A stretch of DNA of 6,908 bases from Candidatus Pacearchaeota archaeon (GCA_026395855.1 JAPLXX010000029.1:1-6908); one strand, 5' to 3'. Shown: positions 1 through 5,435, counted from the first letter of the stretch. Notes: generated from the sequence alone by a model not told the origin. A program made the numbers and translations.

Positions 1-39
1 AGTTTTTTAAGTTTCTGATGCTTGTGTTCTAAAATTAAA

Positions 40-990
40 ATGGAATCTTATGATTTGGTAATTCTCGGTGCAGGAGGTTCTGGTTTAGCAGGGGCAATGT
101 ATGCTGCAAGGCTCGGGCTTAGCACGCTTGTTCTTGGGGCAAGCTCTGGAACAGAGCTTTCTGTTGGTGGAGCTATAACAACAACCAATATTGTTGAAAA
201 TTATCCTGGATTTATCAAGATTTCAGGACATGAGCTCGCAAAAAAGATTGAAGAGCATGCAAAAAGCTACAAAAATGTTATGATAAAGAAAGAAAAGGTC
301 ATATCAATAAATAAAATTGGAGGTGGTTTTTCTGTTAAAACAGATAAAACAATTTACAAATCCAAAACTATTCTTTTTGCAACAGGGACAAGGTGGAAAA
401 AGCTGGAGATTCCGGGTTCAAAGGAATTTGAAAACAAAGGAGTAAGCTACTGCGCTTTATGTGATGCTTTGCTTTATAAAAATAAAATAGTTGCTGTTGT
501 CGGCGGTTCTAACAGCGCTGCAAAAAATGCGCTTCTTCTTGCAGAATATGCAAAGAAAGTTTATATCATTTACAAAGGAGAAAGAATACATCCTGAGTCA
601 GTGTATATGGGGAGAATTAAGTTAAATAAAAAGATAGAAGTTGTTAATAACACAAACATAATCAGGATTAACGGGGATAAAACTGTAAAAAGTGTGACTT
701 TTGATAAACCCCATAAAAACAAAAAAGAGCTAAATCTCGACGGGGTTTTTGTTGATATAGGGCATGTTATCAATTCAGAACTGGCTGAAAAACTTGGTGT
801 TAAAGTTAGTGAGAAAAAAGAGATAATAATTAATCATAAAACTTCTGAAACAAATATTCCTGGAATTTTTGCAGCAGGAGATGTTACAGACAAGCAATTT
901 AAGCAGTTAATTACAGGCGTTGCAGATGCCTGTGCAGCTGCTTATTCTGCATATGAATATATAACAAAGGAAAAAGTCGAGAAATATTAG
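40..990 (+). CDS. trxB: Thioredoxin-disulfide reductase-like flavoprotein (TrxB family)
   Basis: This is a 316-residue FAD-dependent pyridine-nucleotide-disulfide oxidoreductase of the low-molecular-weight thioredoxin reductase type, close to the family's usual length; it would pass electrons through FAD to a CxxC disulfide and on to a cytoplasmic thioredoxin. Visible motifs, numbered from the ATG at 40: the FAD dinucleotide fold GAGGSG (10-15), ATGT (114-117), the redox centre C138-A-L-C141 followed by Asp142, a second dinucleotide fold GGSNSA (155-160), and the FAD-binding GIFAAGD (275-281) near the C-terminus. The HRRxxxR motif that binds the NADPH 2'-phosphate is absent; the matching stretch (about 178-187) reads YKGERIHPES, so the electron donor is uncertain. 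I chose ATG 40 over the in-frame TTG at 22 because the protein then begins just before the first beta strand, as in relatives, and because AAAATGG is the start context used repeatedly here. Its promoter is not clearly visible in the 39 nt upstream. Confidence 0.93.
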   Translation: MESYDLVILGAGGSGLAGAMYAARLGLSTLVLGASSGTELSVGGAITTTNIVENYPGFIKISGHELAKKIEEHAKSYKNVMIKKEKVISINKIGGGFSVKTDKTIYKSKTILFATGTRWKKLEIPGSKEFENKGVSYCALCDALLYKNKIVAVVGGSNSAAKNALLLAEYAKKVYIIYKGERIHPESVYMGRIKLNKKIEVVNNTNIIRINGDKTVKSVTFDKPHKNKKELNLDGVFVDIGHVINSELAEKLGVKVSEKKEIIINHKTSETNIPGIFAAGDVTDKQFKQLITGVADACAAAYSAYEYITKEKVEKY

Positions 991-997
991 TGATAGA

Positions 998-1005
998 TTT
1001 ATAAG
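998..1005 (+). promoter_or_regulatory. TATA box for the gene at 1027
   Basis: TTTATAAG is centred about 25 nt before the ATG at 1027, the spacing at which archaeal RNA polymerase would start at or within a few bases of the start codon. No Shine-Dalgarno sequence lies between. It sits 7 nt after the trxB stop, so the downstream gene probably has its own promoter. Confidence 0.6.
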
Positions 1006-1026
1006 CAAGATGTTTTCTTTAGAAAA

Positions 1027-1485
1027 ATGGGAAATGATTGTCAAATTACAAAACAAAGATTGAAGTCTGCCATAGAGGATATTCTAAGGGTTTTGCAGAA
1101 ATCTGGATTAAAGGCCGATACAACTATTATAGTTGAAGTTGGAGAAAGAAATGAAGATAGACTAGTTTTTTTCGATAAAGACAAAGAAACTCGGCAGGAA
1201 GTCAGAAGGGGGATATCTCCTCTTTCAAGAAGAATTGGAGTAAGATATCTATCTCTGTCAAATGATTATCCTATATTGGAAGCAGAAGTAATTGTTTCAG
1301 GGGTTCAATCCAATACTTCAAGATTGTCTTTTTTGTGCTTAGAAGGAATTTCTGGATATACTATTGAAGATACAGATAAACAAGACAATATTATTCAGTA
1401 TCGTTTTTTTAGCAATTATCAAAGAGGAAAAGATAATGGTTTTAGAAAGCAATTAATTTGTCTTTCAAATAGATTGAAATCTTAA
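1027..1485 (+). CDS. Hypothetical protein, 152 aa
   Basis: I do not recognise this protein. It is soluble-looking, with no signal peptide or membrane segment. The N-terminus (about 6-28) reads as an amphipathic helix. After it come several probable beta strands (about 32-39, 45-50, 69-77, 83-91, 98-105 and 122-129), suggesting a small alpha+beta domain. A cluster of charged residues (DKDKETRQEVRR, 50-61) lies in the first half. Cysteines at 5, 104 and 145 are not arranged as a metal or redox motif. Coding status is supported by an uninterrupted frame with A/T-rich third positions like its neighbours, a TATA box at the right spacing, and the AAAAATGG start context. It lies between trxB and dph2, each apparently separately transcribed, so context does not assign a function. 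It could be a lineage-restricted protein. Confidence 0.75.
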   Translation: MGNDCQITKQRLKSAIEDILRVLQKSGLKADTTIIVEVGERNEDRLVFFDKDKETRQEVRRGISPLSRRIGVRYLSLSNDYPILEAEVIVSGVQSNTSRLSFLCLEGISGYTIEDTDKQDNIIQYRFFSNYQRGKDNGFRKQLICLSNRLKS

Positions 1486-1487
1486 CC

Positions 1488-1500
1488 AAAACCCTATAAA
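1488..1500 (+). promoter_or_regulatory. BRE plus TATA box for dph2
   Basis: An AAAAC element (1488-1492, BRE-like) is followed by TATAAA at 1495-1500. The TATA centre is about 25 nt before the dph2 ATG at 1522, consistent with a leaderless transcript. A run of six T residues (1505-1510) lies in the spacer. It starts only a few nt after the stop of the upstream gene. Confidence 0.65.
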
Positions 1501-1521
1501 CCTATTTTTTCTGATTATTTT

Positions 1522-2508
1522 ATGACATTAGATTTTGAAAAGGAAAAACTTATCAGAGAACTGAAGAAAAGAAAGCCGAAGCGTGTGCTTGTGCAACTGG
1601 CAGAAGGAATAAAAAAATATGCGCCAGAAATTTCGGGCTGGATAGAATCTCTTGGCATAGAAGTTATTTTTTCAGGAGAAACTTGCTGGGGTGGTTGTTC
1701 TATAGCTGTTCAGGAAGCAGAAGCGCTTGGCGTTGATTTAATAGTTCATTTTGGGCATGCACAGTTTATAGAATCTAAATTTCCTGTGTTATATATAGAA
1801 GTTAAAGATTTTTTAGATTTGAAACCATTGTTAAATAAATCATTAAAGGAACTGAATAAATTCAAGACTATCGGATTATCATTTTCTGTTCAGCATCAGC
1901 ATGACCTGAAAAATATAATAAATTTCTACGAGAAACATGGGAAAAAAGTTATTCTCTCAAAAAAACTTGGTCATGTTGCCTATGAAGGGCATATAGTCGG
2001 CTGCCAATATTCAGGGCTTAAAGCTATTCAGGAGCAAGTTGGTGCTTTTGTCATTATCGGAAATCAATTTCATTCAATGGGCGCTTGCCTTGCTGTTGAG
2101 AAACCTATTGTATTAATTGATGTTTACAACGACAAAATCAGAAGCATGAAAGGAATAAGGGAAAAAATTCTGAAGCAAAGGGCTTTTTCAATAGAAAAAC
2201 TACGCGAAGCAAAGAATGTAGGAATTATTGTTGAAATAAAGCCAGGACAGAGGTTTGGCTCTCCAAAGATTCTTCTTGAAAAATTCAGGAGTGCTGGAAA
2301 AAATGCCGTTGTTATAACAATGAATGAAATAACTCCTGAAAAGCTGATGAATTTCTACAATATTGATGCGTTTGTCGAGCTTGCTTGCCCGAGAATAGCT
2401 CTTGATGATTTTGCAAAATATTCCAAACCAATTTTGACATACAAAGAAGCAATGATTGCACTTGGAGAAAAAACCTGGAAAGAAGCTTTGAAAACCGGTT
2501 TTGTGTGA
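1522..2508 (+). CDS. dph2: Diphthamide biosynthesis enzyme Dph2 (2-(3-amino-3-carboxypropyl)histidine synthase)
   Basis: Archaeal Dph2 carries out the first step of diphthamide synthesis. As a homodimer it uses a [4Fe-4S] cluster to cleave S-adenosylmethionine in a non-canonical way, moving the 3-amino-3-carboxypropyl group onto a histidine of translation elongation factor 2. The 328-residue length fits the archaeal enzyme. The three cluster cysteines can be assigned, one per domain: C59 in the CWGGC segment (55-59), C161 in VGCQYSG, and C289 in ELACPRIALDD. The family reference from Pyrococcus horikoshii uses C59, C163 and C287, an almost identical spacing. C55 is an additional cysteine near the first ligand. 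Also visible are HFGHAQF (76-82), IGNQFHSMGA in the middle domain, and KPGQRFG opening the third domain. The start at 1522 is fixed by TATA spacing. The Fe-S assembly genes on the opposite strand could supply its cluster, but that link is inference. Confidence 0.95.
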   Translation: MTLDFEKEKLIRELKKRKPKRVLVQLAEGIKKYAPEISGWIESLGIEVIFSGETCWGGCSIAVQEAEALGVDLIVHFGHAQFIESKFPVLYIEVKDFLDLKPLLNKSLKELNKFKTIGLSFSVQHQHDLKNIINFYEKHGKKVILSKKLGHVAYEGHIVGCQYSGLKAIQEQVGAFVIIGNQFHSMGACLAVEKPIVLIDVYNDKIRSMKGIREKILKQRAFSIEKLREAKNVGIIVEIKPGQRFGSPKILLEKFRSAGKNAVVITMNEITPEKLMNFYNIDAFVELACPRIALDDFAKYSKPILTYKEAMIALGEKTWKEALKTGFV

Positions 2509-2703
2509 TGAATGTATCGAAGAAGAGAAATGTTAGTTAATATGAAAAAGTTCAGGCAGAAGTATTTAATTAATAAGTGCTAAATCAGTATAAGGTTAGA
2601 TATGATAAAAGTGTTGATTAAGTGATAAAATATAACCCCCGCATCAATAAATTAAATCATCATAAACTTTATAAAAGGGTTTTTCGATTATAGATAGATA
2701 AAA
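2509..2703. other. AT-rich intergenic gap, no gene seen
   Basis: These 195 nt are the longest non-coding stretch in the window. The only ATG-started frames are trivial (10 and 13 codons). I see no tRNA-like cloverleaf or strong hairpin. TGATAAAA occurs twice 20 nt apart (2603-2610 and 2623-2630), and AAGTG occurs three times, both probably chance at this composition. A CCCCC run at about 2636-2640 stands out from the AT-rich surroundings. The last 40 nt contain the promoter of the next gene. Confidence 0.6.
2664..2677 (+). promoter_or_regulatory. BRE plus TATA box for the DsbA-like gene
   Basis: AAAC (2664-2667) directly precedes TTTATAAAAG (2668-2677), the best TATA match in the window. Its centre is about 32 nt before the ATG at 2704, predicting a leader of only about 5 nt. 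A T5 run (2680-2684) follows in the spacer, as in the promoters of the neighbouring genes. Confidence 0.65.
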
Positions 2704-3441
2704 ATGGAAGAGGAGAAAACAATAACCTTAAAGAAAGATACTCTGTGGAAGAGTTTTGTAATAATTCTCTTTGTTCTTCTCGTTGTATCTGTATTCACAA
2801 GAGGTTTTGGAATTATGAGTACAGGGAGTGTTGTACAAGATGTTAATCCAGACCAGCAAGAGGCTGTTGATTTAAGTGTCTTTTTAGATAATCCTGATTT
2901 ATATCCTTCTTTAGGACCAGAGAATGCAAAAGATGTAGTAATTGAATTTTCTGATTTTCAATGTCCTTTTTGTGCAATAGTTTCCGGGTTGCCTTCGTGG
3001 TTACAAACATACCAAACCCAATATGCAGACTTAATTAATTCTGCAGGAAAAATTCAGGCAATGGCTGAGCAGGGAAAATTAAGATTTATTTATGTGCCAA
3101 TGAGCTTTTTAGGAGAAGAATCTGTATATGCAGCAGAAGCAGCATATTGTGCTCATGAGCAGGGAAAATTCTGGGAAATGCACGATGCAATATTTACCGC
3201 ACATGACAGCAAGGAGAATAACGGCAAATATTCTATAGCTAATTTGAAAATATTGGCAAAGAATATTCAGGGACTTGACACAAGCAAATTTAACAAATGT
3301 CTAGATGACGAAAAATATGCAACAGCTGTTGAGACGACATCAAGCCAGGCAAGCACTGCTGCAAGTGGAACTCCAACATTTTATGTAAACGGAGAAAAAA
3401 TGTCTGGTTCATGGACCCAGTTATCTGCCGCTTTGGCTTAA
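2704..3441 (+). CDS. Membrane-anchored DsbA-like thiol-disulfide oxidoreductase
   Basis: This 245-residue thioredoxin-fold protein belongs to the DsbA/BdbD-like group (thioredoxin_4 type). A short charged cytoplasmic tail leads into one transmembrane helix (about 17-32). The rest would lie outside the membrane, so it probably acts on exported proteins. The redox centre is FQC87-P-F-C90. The helical insertion carries the family pattern AYCAHEQGKFWEMH (147-160), and the cis-proline loop is GTP224TFYVNG. C149 and C199 fall where many relatives have an accessory cysteine pair and may form a structural disulfide. Directly after the membrane helix is STGSVV (39-44), shared in nearly identical form with the next gene. 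The start is fixed by the AAAAATGG context and the TATA box. It has its own promoter, and a T-rich tract follows the stop. Whether it oxidises, reduces or isomerises cannot be read from sequence; no DsbB or VKOR partner is in the window. Confidence 0.9.
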   Translation: MEEEKTITLKKDTLWKSFVIILFVLLVVSVFTRGFGIMSTGSVVQDVNPDQQEAVDLSVFLDNPDLYPSLGPENAKDVVIEFSDFQCPFCAIVSGLPSWLQTYQTQYADLINSAGKIQAMAEQGKLRFIYVPMSFLGEESVYAAEAAYCAHEQGKFWEMHDAIFTAHDSKENNGKYSIANLKILAKNIQGLDTSKFNKCLDDEKYATAVETTSSQASTAASGTPTFYVNGEKMSGSWTQLSAALA

Positions 3442-3442
3442 G

Positions 3443-3465
3443 TTTTTATTTAGAACTTTCCTTTT
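3443..3465 (+). terminator. Possible T-rich terminator after the DsbA-like gene
   Basis: TTTTTATTT directly follows the TAA at 3439-3441, and CCTTTTC follows about 10 nt later. Archaeal intrinsic termination needs mainly oligo-T on the coding strand. The assignment rests on composition and position only. Confidence 0.35.
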
Positions 3466-3467
3466 CG

Positions 3468-3480
3468 AAACATTAATAAA
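3468..3480 (+). promoter_or_regulatory. BRE plus TATA box for the CPHC thioredoxin-like gene
   Basis: AAAC (3468-3471) is followed by TTAATAAA (3473-3480). The TATA centre lies about 25 nt before the ATG at 3502, which favours that ATG over the in-frame ATG at 3511. A run of eight T residues (3483-3490) occupies the spacer. Confidence 0.55.
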
Positions 3481-3501
3481 GGTTTTTTTTATCAAAATTA
3501 A

Positions 3502-4008
3502 ATGGTAACAATGAAGAAATCAACATTGTGGATTTTATTAGTCGCAATTCTCGTTGTTGCAGTTGCAATAATTATTATTTGGAATCCTTTCAAATCTTCT
3601 ACAGGAAGTGCTGTTCTGGAAGGTTCTACTTTTTCTAATACGGGAGATAGTATAGCTAGAGATAGCGAAGGAAAACCATATGTTATTCTTTTTTCAACAA
3701 CCTGGTGTCCTCACTGCATTTGGATAAAAGACACATTTGACAGTTTGATTCAGGAAGATTTTGCTAGTCAGGTAAATATTCAGCATTGGGAGCTTGATAC
3801 AGGAGATAATACAATAACTCCAGAAATAGAGACAGAAGTGCCTGCAGAGATAACAGCTCTTTATGAAAAATACAATCCTCAGGGCTCTATACCAACATTT
3901 GTATTTGGCGGAAAATATACAAGAGTTGGAAACGGCTATGAAAGGCAAAAAGATTTGGCTGCAGAAAAACAGGATTTTGAATTAGTTATAGAAAAGTTAC
4001 TGGAATAA
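3502..4008 (+). CDS. Membrane-anchored thioredoxin-fold protein with CPHC active site
   Basis: This 168-residue protein has a single N-terminal transmembrane helix (about 9-27) and an extracytoplasmic thioredoxin domain. The domain opens with KPYVILFSTTWCPHC, giving the redox pair C69-P-H-C72, the same dipeptide as E. coli DsbA and typical of oxidising centres. The cis-proline loop is SIP131TFVFGGKY. No other cysteines are present, so it is a minimal one-disulfide protein, smaller than the upstream DsbA-like protein and without that protein's helical insertion. STGSAV (33-38) follows the membrane helix and matches STGSVV in the upstream protein. The stretch between the redox centre and cis-Pro (about 99-127) is longer and more acidic than in plain thioredoxin. 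ATG 3502 was chosen for its TATA spacing and ATGG context; ATG 3511 would remove three residues. Its partner and redox direction are unknown; it may work with the neighbouring DsbA-like protein. Confidence 0.87.
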   Translation: MVTMKKSTLWILLVAILVVAVAIIIIWNPFKSSTGSAVLEGSTFSNTGDSIARDSEGKPYVILFSTTWCPHCIWIKDTFDSLIQEDFASQVNIQHWELDTGDNTITPEIETEVPAEITALYEKYNPQGSIPTFVFGGKYTRVGNGYERQKDLAAEKQDFELVIEKLLE

Positions 4009-4028
4009 AAAGAGAAAAATATTTAAAC

Positions 4029-4062
4029 TTATAATCTTTATAATTCTTATAATATTTATAAA
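4029..4062 (+). repeat. Four TTATAA(T/A) units at an exact 9-nt period, promoter/operator of the toxin-antitoxin pair
   Basis: TTATAAT starts at 4029, 4038 and 4047, and TTATAAA at 4056, so the period is exactly 9 nt with two variable bases between units. Each core TTATAA is its own reverse complement, so the array can be read on both strands. It ends one base before the antitoxin ATG at 4064. The first unit is preceded by AAAC (4025-4028, BRE-like), giving the same arrangement and start distance as the promoter at 2664-2677. The second unit lies about 24 nt before the ATG, right for a leaderless start. The array therefore contains the TATA box, and it may also be the operator bound by the ribbon-helix-helix antitoxin. 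The repeat is seen directly; the operator role is inference. Confidence 0.65.
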
Positions 4063-4063
4063 A

Positions 4064-4276
4064 ATGGAAAATACAACTATTGCAATAAGAAGAGATTTGA
4101 AAGAGAAAATTATGGAGTTTGCAACTAAAAAAGAATCATACTCTGATGTAATTGAAAGGCTTCTTAAAAGTGCAGAGCAGAGATTATTACATGATGTTCT
4201 TATGTCCAATGAAGGATGCATAACAATTGAAGAGGCAAGAAAAGAGCTGAACAAAAAATGGCCAAAGTCGAAATAG
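4064..4276 (+). CDS. Ribbon-helix-helix antitoxin
   Basis: This 70-residue protein is probably the antitoxin of a type II toxin-antitoxin pair. Residues 3-36 fit a ribbon-helix-helix DNA-binding domain: a short beta strand (TTIAIRRD, 4-11), a first helix (LKEKIMEFATKK, 12-23), a turn, and a second helix (SYSDVIERLLKSAEQ, 25-39). The SYSDVIERLL pattern is typical of archaeal VapB/RelB-like antitoxins. The C-terminal part (about 52-70), including TIEEARKELNKKW, would be the segment that wraps around the toxin. It overlaps the downstream toxin gene by 19 nt in another frame, so the two would be translated from one message. Antitoxins of this class usually repress their own promoter together with the toxin, and the TTATAA array directly upstream is the obvious candidate site. 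No Shine-Dalgarno sequence is present. The exact antitoxin subfamily is not certain. Confidence 0.8.
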   Translation: MENTTIAIRRDLKEKIMEFATKKESYSDVIERLLKSAEQRLLHDVLMSNEGCITIEEARKELNKKWPKSK

Positions 4277-4602
4277 TTCGGGCCCTTTTTCAGGAGATTC
4301 AAGATAAATTTAAAGGAGACTCGCATAAGATAATTGATTTATTAGAAACATTAGAAAAAAATCCGCATAAAGGAAGATTATTAGGTAATGTTGGCGGAAT
4401 AGTAATAAAAGAACTAAAATATGAAGGTTTTAGATTTTATTTCATAACAGATGGATTTAAGTTAAAAGTAATGAATGAGTTGGTTCTTACTGACTTACTG
4501 ATAAAATTTGTTCGAATGTCTAACAAGAAGACGCAGCAGAAGACAATAGAAGAAATAAAAGATATTTTAAGGAAATTTGGCGAAGCAGGATTTAATAATT
4601 AA
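4258..4602 (+). CDS. RelE/ParE-superfamily toxin
   Basis: This 114-residue protein has the layout of a RelE/ParE-fold toxin. Two helices at the N-terminus (about 5-34) end in the common LEKNPHKGRLLGN pattern (32-44). Then come strands with VIKELKYEGFRFYFITDG (49-66), a further strand LLIKFVRMSNK (80-90), and a C-terminal helix QQKTIEEIKDILRKF (93-107). R40, R59, R86 and the tyrosines at 55 and 61 are candidate RNA-contacting residues, but I cannot assign catalysis by eye. RelE-like members cut mRNA at the ribosome, whereas ParE-like members poison gyrase; the basic surface and tyrosine content fit an mRNA interferase slightly better. It starts 19 nt inside the antitoxin gene. The open frame is complete and looks functional. 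The gene ends where the convergent Fe-S cluster begins. Confidence 0.78.
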   Translation: MAKVEIVRALFQEIQDKFKGDSHKIIDLLETLEKNPHKGRLLGNVGGIVIKELKYEGFRFYFITDGFKLKVMNELVLTDLLIKFVRMSNKKTQQKTIEEIKDILRKFGEAGFNN

Positions 4603-4622
4603 CTGCTTGAAGAAACTCAGGA

Positions 4623-4643
4623 GTTATTTTTATAATAAATAAC
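4623..4643. terminator. Inverted repeat between convergent genes, possible shared terminator
   Basis: GTTATTT (4623-4629) and AAATAAC (4637-4643) form a perfect 7-bp stem around a 7-nt loop, 20 nt after the toxin stop and 37 nt beyond the stop of the convergent scaffold gene. Both strands carry T-rich sequence in the stem. The weak A-T pairing and the limited role of hairpins in archaeal termination keep confidence low. Confidence 0.3.
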
Positions 4644-4680
4644 AGGCAGCGGTTGTTATGCTAAATATTTTTCAATAATT

Positions 4681-5064
4681 CTATTTTTTTATCTTCCCTT
4701 TTCTTATGCAGTTCTGAACAGCATTGAGAGAAAGACATGCACACTGCATCTTTAACGGGGTTATTTTAATCTTGAGAAGCTTCAGAAGATTTGCATTCTT
4801 TAGCTTTAATACATCTTTTGTTTTCATTCCTTTAATTTTTTCAGTGAGCTGTGATGCAAAAACAATGCAAACAAGACAGCCTGTTCCGAAAAATCTCGCG
4901 TCTTTGACAATATCATTTTCAACTTTGAGATGAATCCACATTTCATCACCGCAGATAGTGTTTGCTTCTGAATATTCATGGGTTGGATTTTTTAGTTCTC
5001 CAAAATTCTTTGGATTTCTCCATAGCTTCAGGATTTTTTTATTGTATATGCTTTTATTTTTCAT
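4681..5064 (-). CDS. iscU: Second IscU/SufU-type Fe-S scaffold protein, cysteine-rich paralogue
   Basis: This 127-residue NifU_N-domain protein would be a scaffold on which an Fe-S cluster is built before transfer to client proteins. The three ligand cysteines and the conserved aspartate are present: C38-G-D40, C63 in GTGC, and C108 in KMQC. It aligns without gaps to the scaffold gene just upstream on this strand and is identical at roughly half of the positions by eye. It differs in having three extra cysteines (C66, C110 and C119), two of them within three residues of a ligand position, and in lacking the short N-terminal extension. The tail is lysine-rich. Its ATG overlaps the upstream stop as ATGA, so it is probably translated by coupling to its paralogue. 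It may be a second scaffold with different clients, a heterodimer partner, or an alternative sulfur or metal acceptor; the sequence does not decide. Confidence 0.87.
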   Translation of the reverse strand: MKNKSIYNKKILKLWRNPKNFGELKNPTHEYSEANTICGDEMWIHLKVENDIVKDARFFGTGCLVCIVFASQLTEKIKGMKTKDVLKLKNANLLKLLKIKITPLKMQCACLSLNAVQNCIRKGKIKK

Positions 5065-5435
5065 TTCAATGCTTTTTTTACAGCTTCAAGAGGAAGAAGC
5101 ACACATTTAATTCTTGAATTATTTATCTTTGTTTTAAATAGCTCTTTTATATCATCTTTATTCATCTTTTTAATAGCTTCTGTTTTCATTCCTTTTATTT
5201 TTGAAGTAAGAAGAGAAGCTGAAACAAGGCTGAGCACACAACCACTTCCACTAAACTTAACATCTTTGGCAATTCCATTTTTTACTTCTAGCTGCACTGT
5301 TATTTCATCTCCACATATTGAATTATATTCTGTTCTGGAGTGAGTTGGATTTTTGAGCATTCCAAAATTGCTTGGATTTTTATATAATTCAAGAATGTGC
5401 TTTGAATAAAGAGTTTCAGGAATTCCTTGTTCCAT
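5061..5435 (-). CDS. iscU: IscU/SufU-type Fe-S cluster scaffold protein
   Basis: This 124-residue NifU_N-domain protein would receive sulfur from SufS and assemble Fe-S clusters. It has C41-G-D43, C66 in GSGC, and C111 in RIKC, the full ligand set of the family. The N-terminal YSKHILELYKNPSNFG (10-25) is the typical opening. Its first two cysteines fall at the same numbers as in Bacillus SufU, and RIKC is SufU-like. However, the 45-residue spacing from C66 to C111 is IscU-like and lacks the SufU insertion. The LPPVK motif that recruits the HscA chaperone in bacterial IscU is missing. It lies 93 nt downstream of sufS and overlaps the next scaffold gene by ATGA. The start context is AATATGG. 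It may share the sufS transcript or use an AT-rich promoter in the gap. Confidence 0.9.
   Translation of the reverse strand: MEQGIPETLYSKHILELYKNPSNFGMLKNPTHSRTEYNSICGDEITVQLEVKNGIAKDVKFSGSGCVLSLVSASLLTSKIKGMKTEAIKKMNKDDIKELFKTKINNSRIKCVLLPLEAVKKALK

Noticed and set aside
22..39. TTG start that would extend trxB by six residues
   Set aside because: ATG at 40 has the AAAATGG context seen elsewhere and places the first beta strand at the usual distance; the extension adds nothing conserved.
570..773. Minus-strand open frame of 67 codons inside trxB
   Set aside because: It lies wholly antisense to a strongly supported gene, and its low-complexity hydrophobic translation is typical of antisense reading; no promoter or family match.
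2505..2600. Possible C/D-box small RNA: GTGATGA at 2505-2511 resembles a C box
   Set aside because: No CTGA D box or terminal stem is found at a suitable distance downstream, and the match overlaps the dph2 stop codon.
2603..2630. TGATAAAA direct repeat 20 nt apart in the dph2 downstream gap
   Set aside because: There are only two copies of an AT-rich octamer in AT-rich DNA, with no symmetry and not aligned to the promoter; chance is adequate.
3694..3948. Minus-strand open frame of 84 codons inside the CPHC thioredoxin-like gene
   Set aside because: It is antisense to a gene with clear active-site motifs; its cysteine- and isoleucine-rich product resembles no family.
3997..4326. Minus-strand open frame of 109 codons across the toxin-antitoxin promoter and antitoxin
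   Set aside because: The hydrophobic, Ile/Phe-rich end comes from reading the TTATAA repeats backwards; the plus-strand antitoxin and toxin explain the region better.
4603..4649. Outer CTGC (4603-4606) and GCAG (4646-4649) as an extension of the convergent hairpin
   Set aside because: The intervening arms do not pair, so the four outer base pairs do not make a continuous stem.
4724..4933. Plus-strand open frame of 69 codons inside the downstream scaffold gene
   Set aside because: It is antisense to an IscU-type gene with all ligand residues intact.
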